This document shows, piece by piece, positions 1-4,483 of a stretch of DNA of 6,969 bases (position 1 is its first letter; every line of letters starts with the position of its first letter). The stretch comes from Polaromonas sp. (lineage in GTDB: Bacteria; Pseudomonadota; Gammaproteobacteria; Burkholderiales; Burkholderiaceae_C). The notes beneath the pieces are model-generated. The model searched no databases. It had not been told where the DNA came from and worked only from the letters and a program-made list of their open reading frames with translations. The stretch lies in the NCBI GenBank assembly GCA_028292345.1, contig JAQGMN010000374.1, forward strand, positions 1-6,969, in the 5' to 3' direction. A program made the position numbers and the translations under genes.

Positions 1-212
1 TCGCCGTGGCGGCACATGCCGAGGAATTCGGTCTTCATGTCCACGATGGGCAGGCCCATGCCGCTGGCGATCAGCCCATGCTCGGGAAACCCGATGTGCG
101 CCAGGAAGTCTTCCTGCACCTCATGCAGCAAAACATAGAACTGCGGGTAGAACACGATGCCCGCCGGGTCGCAATGCTGAAAGCGAACGCGCTTGTGGGT
201 GGTGAACTTCAT
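1..212 (-). CDS. Acyl-CoA thioesterase, hotdog fold (4-hydroxybenzoyl-CoA thioesterase type), 3'-truncated by window edge
   Basis: This is the last gene of the operon in view. Seventy codons are visible and the frame is still open at the left edge; family members are usually about 130-150 residues, so roughly half is missing. The N-terminus begins MKFTTHKRVRFQHCDPAG and continues IVFYPQFYVLLHEV. The motif around D15 (CDPAGIVFYP) is the signature of the 4-hydroxybenzoyl-CoA thioesterase family, in which this Asp is catalytic and the following helix packs inside the hotdog sheet. Such enzymes hydrolyse aromatic or acyl-CoA thioesters in the cytoplasm. Its ATG overlaps the stop of the CoA ligase gene (ATGA, 209-212) and there is no Shine-Dalgarno sequence, which suggests translational coupling. 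In this setting it may recycle CoA from dead-end aryl-CoA or ring-reduced intermediates (inference). The family call is firm; the substrate is unknown. Confidence 0.9.
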   Translation of the reverse strand, partial: MKFTTHKRVRFQHCDPAGIVFYPQFYVLLHEVQEDFLAHIGFPEHGLIASGMGLPIVDMKTEFLGMCRHG

Positions 213-1876
213 GATGGCTGGCGCAGCTTGAAGCGCTGCAGCTTGCCGGTTTCGGTGCGCGGCAGCTGGGCCAGGAACTCGATCTGGCGCGGGTACTTGA
301 ACGGCGCGAGCATGGCCTTGACATGGTCCTGCAGGGCCTTGGCCATCGCGGCATCGGCCGCGTGGCCGGGCTTGAGCACCACGAAGGCCTTGACGACCAT
401 GCCCCGGTCGGCATCGGCAACGCCGACCACGCCGCATTCGGCCACCGCTGGATGCTTGAGCAGCGCGTCCTCGACCTCCGGGCCGGCGACGTTGTAGCCG
501 GCGGTGATGATCAGGTCGTCGTCGCGCGCCTGGTAGAAGAAATAGCCGTCCGCATCCTGCGTGAAGGCGTCGCCGGGGTAGTTCCAGCCGTCCTTCACAT
601 AGTTGCGCTGGCGCTCGTCGTCCAGGTAGCGGCAGCCGGTCGGGCCGATCACCGCCAGCCGGCCGATGGTGCCGCGTGGCACCTCGGCGCCGTGCTCGTC
701 AACCACTTGGGCGGTGTAGCCCGGAACGACCTTGCCGATGGCGCCCCGGCGCACGTCGCCGGGCGACGATGAAATGAAGATGTGGAACATCTCGGTCGCG
801 CCGATGCCGTCGATGATCTCGATGCCGGTGGCATCCTTCCAGAGCTGGCGCGTCGCGTCCGGCAGGCTTTCGCCGGCGCTCACGCACAGCCGCAAATCGG
901 GCATGCCGTGCTGCCGGGCAAAGGCGGCCATCTGGCGGTAGAACGTCGGCGCGGTGTAGCAGATCGTCGCGCCGACCTGCCGGATGAGCTGGACCATCGC
1001 CTCGGGCGTGTAGGGAATCGACGGGTAATACACCGACGCACCGGCCCACATCGGAAAGACCAGCATGCCGCCCAGGCCGAAGGTGAAGGCCAGCGGCGGC
1101 GAACCCATGACGATGTCGCCGGGCACGGCCTTCAGCACATGGCGCGGCCAGGCTTCGCAGGCGGCCAGCACGTCGCGGTGGCTGTGCACCGCGGCCTTGG
1201 GCCGGCCGGTGGTGCCCGAGGTGAAGGCCATCAGGGCAATGTCGTCGGCGGCCACCGGGCAGGGCGTGAACCGGCCGTCCTTTTGCGACGACAGCACCGC
1301 CATCGAGCCGGGCGCGTTCATCAGGTTGAAGGGAATGAGGGTAGGCAGCAGACCGGTTTGCGCCTGGGCAAGCTGAAGTTCCTCCAGCAACGCGCCGTCG
1401 CACAGCGCCAGCAGGGGCCGGGCCTTGCCGATGATCTCGCCCAACTCCTTGGCACGCAGCAGCGGCATGCTGGCCACCGCCACCCCGCCGGCCAGCACCA
1501 CCGCCAGCCAGGCCAGCGCCATGCCGATGGTGTTGCCGCCGCGCAGCAGCACGCGGTTGCCGGGCACCAGGGCGAAATCCTCGGTGAGCACCTGGGCGAT
1601 GCGGTTGACCCGGTCGAGCGCGTCGGCATAGCTCAGCGTGATGCGGTCCGAGCGCAGCATCGGCCGGTCGGCATGGCCGTTCTCAAAAGCCCGGTTGAAC
1701 AGCGTCTCGACGAGGTTCGCCTGCGCGGGAATGGGGCTGTCGGGCGGATAGACGCGCCGGGGCCACTGGTCGGGCGGCGGAAGGCGGTCGTGCACGAAGC
1801 GGTCGGTCTGCGCCGATGCGGCGCCGGGCGCCGAAGCAGGCGTTGACGCGGGAGGGGATGCGGACGGGGTGTTCAT
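209..1876 (-). CDS. Aryl-CoA ligase of the benzoate/2-aminobenzoate-CoA ligase family (AMP-forming)
   Basis: A complete 555-residue adenylate-forming enzyme that would activate an aromatic acid with ATP and CoA to the aryl-CoA, the entry step of the pathway. Visible motifs are the P-loop A3 FTSGTTGRPK (residues 218-227), the A5 motif DGIGATE (356-362), the ATP-ribose Asp in GDAF (D436), the hinge RDDDLI (451-456), the A8 region TAGYNVAGPEVEDAL (458-472) and the catalytic lysine in PRTETGKLQR (K545). The sequence RLPPPDQWP near residue 31 resembles the N-terminus of anthranilate/benzoate-CoA ligases. Residues 1-23 are a low-complexity Ala/Ser/Pro/Thr tail; no other ATG occurs before residue 73, but a GTG at residue 28 is an alternative start. 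The ATG overlaps the dehydrogenase stop (ATGA); a weak purine stretch (GGAAAGGCGG, 1887-1896) lies upstream. The context with the ring-attacking flavoenzyme favours 2-aminobenzoate (or salicylate) over plain benzoate, but motifs alone cannot decide this. Confidence 0.93.
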   Translation of the reverse strand: MNTPSASPPASTPASAPGAASAQTDRFVHDRLPPPDQWPRRVYPPDSPIPAQANLVETLFNRAFENGHADRPMLRSDRITLSYADALDRVNRIAQVLTEDFALVPGNRVLLRGGNTIGMALAWLAVVLAGGVAVASMPLLRAKELGEIIGKARPLLALCDGALLEELQLAQAQTGLLPTLIPFNLMNAPGSMAVLSSQKDGRFTPCPVAADDIALMAFTSGTTGRPKAAVHSHRDVLAACEAWPRHVLKAVPGDIVMGSPPLAFTFGLGGMLVFPMWAGASVYYPSIPYTPEAMVQLIRQVGATICYTAPTFYRQMAAFARQHGMPDLRLCVSAGESLPDATRQLWKDATGIEIIDGIGATEMFHIFISSSPGDVRRGAIGKVVPGYTAQVVDEHGAEVPRGTIGRLAVIGPTGCRYLDDERQRNYVKDGWNYPGDAFTQDADGYFFYQARDDDLIITAGYNVAGPEVEDALLKHPAVAECGVVGVADADRGMVVKAFVVLKPGHAADAAMAKALQDHVKAMLAPFKYPRQIEFLAQLPRTETGKLQRFKLRQPS

Positions 1877-3054
1877 GATTGCAAAACCGCCTTTCCAATG
1901 ATGAGTTGCTGGACTTCGGTCGCGCCTTCGTAGATGCGCAGCGCGCGGATGTCGCGGTACAGGCTTTCGACCTTGGTGCCGACCTTCACACCCAGGCCGC
2001 CGTGCATCTGCAGCGCCATGTCGATCACGCGCTGGGCGTTTTCGGTCGCCGCCATCTTGGCCATGGCGGCTTCGGCCGTCACCCGCACAGGCGTTCCCAG
2101 GCGCTCGCCTTCGTCGCGCAGCCAGGCGGCGCGGTAGGTCAGCAGCGCCCCCGCATCGACCAGCGCGGCCATTTCGCCGATCTTCGCCTGCGTCAACTGA
2201 AAGTCGGCGAGCGTCTGGCCGAACATCTGGCGCGTTTTGGCATGCCGCACCGCCTCGGCCAGCGCGCGCCGCGCCATGCCGAGCGCCGCGCCGGCGACCG
2301 AGGCGCGAAAGATGTCCAGCGTCTGCATTGCCAGGCGGAAGCCGCCGTTCAGCGTGCCGAGTTGCGCGCCGCGGTCCAGCCGGCAATCGGTGAACCGCAG
2401 CGTCGCCAGCGGGTGCGGCGACATCACGGCAATGTGCTCGCTGGCGTCCAGGCCGGGCGCGGCGGCGTCGATGATGAAGGCGGTGATGCCGCGCGTGCCC
2501 GCTGCCGGGTCGGTCTTGGCGAAGGTGACGTAGAAGTCGGCGATGCCGCCGTTGCTGATCCAGGTCTTGCTGCCGTTGACCGTCCAGCCGCCTTCGGCCT
2601 GAACCGCGCGGGTCGCCATGGCGCCAGCGTCCGACCCGGCATCGGCTTCGCTCAAGGCGAAGGCGGCAATCCGGGCGCCGCTGGCGACCTGCGGCAGGTA
2701 GGCGGCCTGCTGCGCCGGCGTGCCGGCCAGCGTGATCGCGCCGCTGCCCAGCCCCTGCATGGCCAACGCAAAATCGGCCAGCGGCGAATGAAAGGCCAGC
2801 GTCTCGCGCAGGATGACCAGCGCGCGCGAGTCCAGCGCGGGTAGCGCGCCGCCCAGCGCGCCCCCGGCGCCGGCAGGGACGCAGTAGCGCAGCCAGCCGG
2901 CGTCGCCCAGCCGCTTCACCCATTCCCGGCAGGCTGGCCGGTCATCGCTTTCATCGACCTGCTGCCCGGCAATCCAGCCCGCCAGCCGCGCGCCGAGTTC
3001 GCGGTGAACGCCGTCAAAGAAAGGCAGCGCCAGGTGGGCGGTCGTGGGGGTCAT
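1873..3054 (-). CDS. Acyl-CoA dehydrogenase (FAD-dependent)
   Basis: A complete 393-residue acyl-CoA dehydrogenase, the usual family length. It would introduce an alpha,beta double bond into a CoA thioester and pass electrons to ETF. The helical N-terminal domain is followed by the FAD/substrate signature ALSEADAGSD (133-142) and the beta-domain stretch WTVNGSKTWISNGG (157-170). The FAD-binding segment RQMFGQTLADFQLTQAKIGEM (275-295) and the C-terminal QMHGGLG follow. The sequence RIYEGATEVQQLIIGKAVL (373-391) places E376 at the catalytic-base position of the short/medium-chain class. No insertion or frame break is seen. The gene begins 34 bp after the crotonase stop without a recognisable Shine-Dalgarno sequence, and its stop overlaps the ligase start. 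In an aryl-CoA operon it probably acts on a ring-derived alicyclic or ring-opened CoA ester after ring reduction, rather than on ordinary fatty acyl-CoA (inference from context). Confidence 0.93.
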   Translation of the reverse strand: MTPTTAHLALPFFDGVHRELGARLAGWIAGQQVDESDDRPACREWVKRLGDAGWLRYCVPAGAGGALGGALPALDSRALVILRETLAFHSPLADFALAMQGLGSGAITLAGTPAQQAAYLPQVASGARIAAFALSEADAGSDAGAMATRAVQAEGGWTVNGSKTWISNGGIADFYVTFAKTDPAAGTRGITAFIIDAAAPGLDASEHIAVMSPHPLATLRFTDCRLDRGAQLGTLNGGFRLAMQTLDIFRASVAGAALGMARRALAEAVRHAKTRQMFGQTLADFQLTQAKIGEMAALVDAGALLTYRAAWLRDEGERLGTPVRVTAEAAMAKMAATENAQRVIDMALQMHGGLGVKVGTKVESLYRDIRALRIYEGATEVQQLIIGKAVLQS

Positions 3055-3088
3055 GGGCTAGGGCTTTCTGTGGGGAGGGTTAGGAGGC

Positions 3089-3943
3089 TCAGTCGCCCTG
3101 GAACACCGGTTTTTCTTTGGCGGCAAAGGCTTCGTAGGCGCGGCTGAAGTCCTGCGTCTGCATGCAGATCGCCTGCGCCTGCGCTTCGGCCTCGATCGCC
3201 TGGTCCAGCGTCATGGCCCATTCCTGGTGCAGCATGGTCTTGGTCATGGCATGCGCAAAGGTCGGCCCGCTGGCGAGTTCATGTGCGAGCTTTTGCGCCG
3301 CGCCCATCAGCGCCTCGGGCGCATGCAGCGCATTGAAAAAGCCCCATTGCAGGCCTTCCTCGGCGCCCATGGCGCGGCCGGTGAACAGCAGCTCCGACGC
3401 CCGGCCCTGGCCGATCAGGCGCGGCAGCAGCGCGCACGCGCCCATGTCGGCGCCGGCCAGCCCCACGCGGGTGAACAGGAAGGCCGTCCTGGCCTGCGCC
3501 GTTCCCAGCCGCAGGTCGGACGCCAGCGCCATCATGGCGCCGGCGCCGGCGCAGATCCCGTCGATGGCCGCCACGATGGGCTGCGGGCAGGCCCGCATCG
3601 CCTTGACCAGGTCGCCGGTCATGCGGGTGAATTCGAGCAGTTCGGGCATGCGCATCTTCGTCAGCGGGCCGATGATTTCATGCACGTCGCCGCCCGAGCA
3701 GAAGTTGCCGCCCGCGCCGGTCAGCACGACGGCTTTCACGTCGGTGGCGTGGTTGAGCGCGCGGAACAGGTCGCGCAGCTCGGCATAGGAGTCGAAGGTC
3801 AGCGGATTCTTGCGCTCCGGGCGGTTCAGCGTCAGCGTGGCGACGCCGCCATCGAAGGCATAGGCGAAATGCTGCGCGGAATAAGCCGCCAGCGCATCGA
3901 ACTGCGCATGCATGGGGTTGGCCGGGCCGATGTAGTGTTTCAT
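3089..3943 (-). CDS. Enoyl-CoA hydratase/isomerase superfamily (crotonase) protein, atypical active site
   Basis: A complete 284-residue crotonase-fold protein. The crotonase core runs from VATLTLNRPERKNPL (34-48). Two oxyanion-hole elements are visible: NFCSGGDVHEI (80-90) and AIDGICAGAGAMMALASDLRL (126-146). In rat mitochondrial enoyl-CoA hydratase the two catalytic glutamates are Glu144 and Glu164; my by-eye alignment puts Met (around residue 138) and Phe (157) at these places. An acidic residue, D166, lies in GLAGADMG, near the acidic residue of crotonase isomerases, lyases and dehalogenases. It may therefore not be a simple hydratase. The preferred ATG at 3943 overlaps the MarR stop (ATGA); Met11 is an alternative start. 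There is no Shine-Dalgarno sequence, so translation is probably coupled to marR. The operon suggests a beta-oxidation-like step on a CoA thioester made by the flavoenzyme. The superfamily is certain; the reaction is not. Confidence 0.9.
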   Translation of the reverse strand: MKHYIGPANPMHAQFDALAAYSAQHFAYAFDGGVATLTLNRPERKNPLTFDSYAELRDLFRALNHATDVKAVVLTGAGGNFCSGGDVHEIIGPLTKMRMPELLEFTRMTGDLVKAMRACPQPIVAAIDGICAGAGAMMALASDLRLGTAQARTAFLFTRVGLAGADMGACALLPRLIGQGRASELLFTGRAMGAEEGLQWGFFNALHAPEALMGAAQKLAHELASGPTFAHAMTKTMLHQEWAMTLDQAIEAEAQAQAICMQTQDFSRAYEAFAAKEKPVFQGD

Positions 3944-4419
3944 GTGGTTTCCAGGAGGGTGTCTTGGTGGTAATGCTGCTTGACCTTGCCGAGCAGCTGG
4001 TGCAGGGCCTCGACCTCGGCGGGCGACAGGCCTTCGAAGGCGGCGACGATCCAGCCTTCATGCTGGCGCGCCATGTCGGCGAACAAGGCGCGGCCGCGCG
4101 GCGTCAGGCGCACCCGGTAGGCGCGGCGGTCGCCTTCGACCTCGATGCGCTCGACCAGCCCTTCGGCCACCAGCTGGTCGGTGATGCCGGTGACGTTGCC
4201 GCCGGTCACCATCATGCGGCGCGACAGCTCGTTCATCTTCAGGCCATCGGGCTTGCGTTCCAGCTGCGCCATCAAGTCGAAGCGCGGCAAGGTGGTGCCG
4301 AACTGCTCGCGCAACTGGGTGCGCACCTGCTTTTCGATCAGCTGCGTGAGCGTCAGCATGCGCAGCCACAGGCGAAGGGCCTCGGGATGTTCGCTGTGGC
4401 CCCGTGCTTCCATGTCCAT
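3940..4419 (-). CDS. MarR-family transcriptional regulator
   Basis: A complete 159-residue winged-helix regulator. An N-terminal dimerisation helix (about 13-40) is followed by LPRFDLMAQLERKPDGLKM (44-62) and a helix-turn-helix with its recognition helix near VTGGNVTGITDQLVAEG (71-87). The wing EGDRRAYRVRLTPRG (95-109) contains the conserved Asp-Arg pair, and a C-terminal dimer helix follows. MarR proteins usually bind palindromes of 16-20 bp as dimers and are released by ligands. Members near aromatic-CoA genes (BadR, HcaR and FerC types) respond to aromatic acids or aryl-CoA esters. It is the first gene after a 51-bp gap and its stop overlaps the crotonase start, so it is probably co-expressed with the catabolic genes it controls. 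ATG 4419 is preferred over the in-frame ATG at 4413 because AGGAA lies 5 nt upstream of it. An 18-bp perfect palindrome centred about 65 bp upstream is a candidate operator (inference). Confidence 0.95.
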   Translation of the reverse strand: MDMEARGHSEHPEALRLWLRMLTLTQLIEKQVRTQLREQFGTTLPRFDLMAQLERKPDGLKMNELSRRMMVTGGNVTGITDQLVAEGLVERIEVEGDRRAYRVRLTPRGRALFADMARQHEGWIVAAFEGLSPAEVEALHQLLGKVKQHYHQDTLLETT

Positions 4420-4424
4420 GGGTG

Positions 4425-4429
4425 TTCCT
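4425..4429 (-). promoter_or_regulatory. Shine-Dalgarno sequence of the MarR gene
   Basis: On the minus strand the sequence AGGAA lies 5 nt before the ATG at 4419. This spacing favours the first of two closely placed in-frame ATG codons (4419 rather than 4413). It is the clearest ribosome binding site among the operon genes whose starts are visible; the downstream starts rely on overlaps or lack such a site. Confidence 0.6.
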
Positions 4430-4444
4430 GGGTAGTGGTCGGTT

Positions 4445-4473
4445 GCTATTTATTTAATAGCTGTATGCGCTTA
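4445..4473. repeat. Short inverted repeat resembling a Comamonadaceae intergenic repeat
   Basis: The plus strand reads GCTATT-TATTT-AATAGC (4445-4461), a perfect 6-bp inverted repeat with a 5-nt spacer, followed by TGTATGCGCTTA. I recall many Comamonadaceae intergenic regions with the pattern GCTATT-N-AATAGCTG-NNN-GCGCTT, so this is probably a copy of a dispersed element. The family assignment is from memory and not checked; the inverted repeat itself is directly visible. It is A+T-rich against a G+C-rich background and its right end carries the TAA stop codon (4471-4473) of the upstream flavoenzyme gene. It could contribute the -10 region of the marR promoter or a weak transcript end. Confidence 0.5.
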
Positions 4474-4483
4474 TGGCTGTTGC
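4454..4483 (-). promoter_or_regulatory. Weak candidate sigma-70 promoter for the MarR-led operon
   Basis: On the minus strand GCAACA (4483-4478) and TATTAA (4459-4454) are separated by 18 nt. They match the -35 and -10 consensus at 3 and 4 of 6 positions, so this is a weak call. It would place the transcript start near 4447 and give a leader of about 28 nt containing the Shine-Dalgarno sequence. The -35 element lies inside the 18-bp palindrome, the geometry expected for repression by a dimeric regulator. This A+T-rich gap is the only plausible promoter site between the flavoenzyme and marR. Confidence 0.25.

Noticed and set aside
1877..2923. Long open minus-strand frame upstream of the ligase, which would make a ~904-residue fusion protein
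   Set aside because: It overlaps the acyl-CoA dehydrogenase gene in another frame and encodes Arg/Ala/Gly-rich sequence with no family motif. The conserved ligase sequence starts after Met at 1876, which overlaps the dehydrogenase stop in the same ATGA manner as other genes here.
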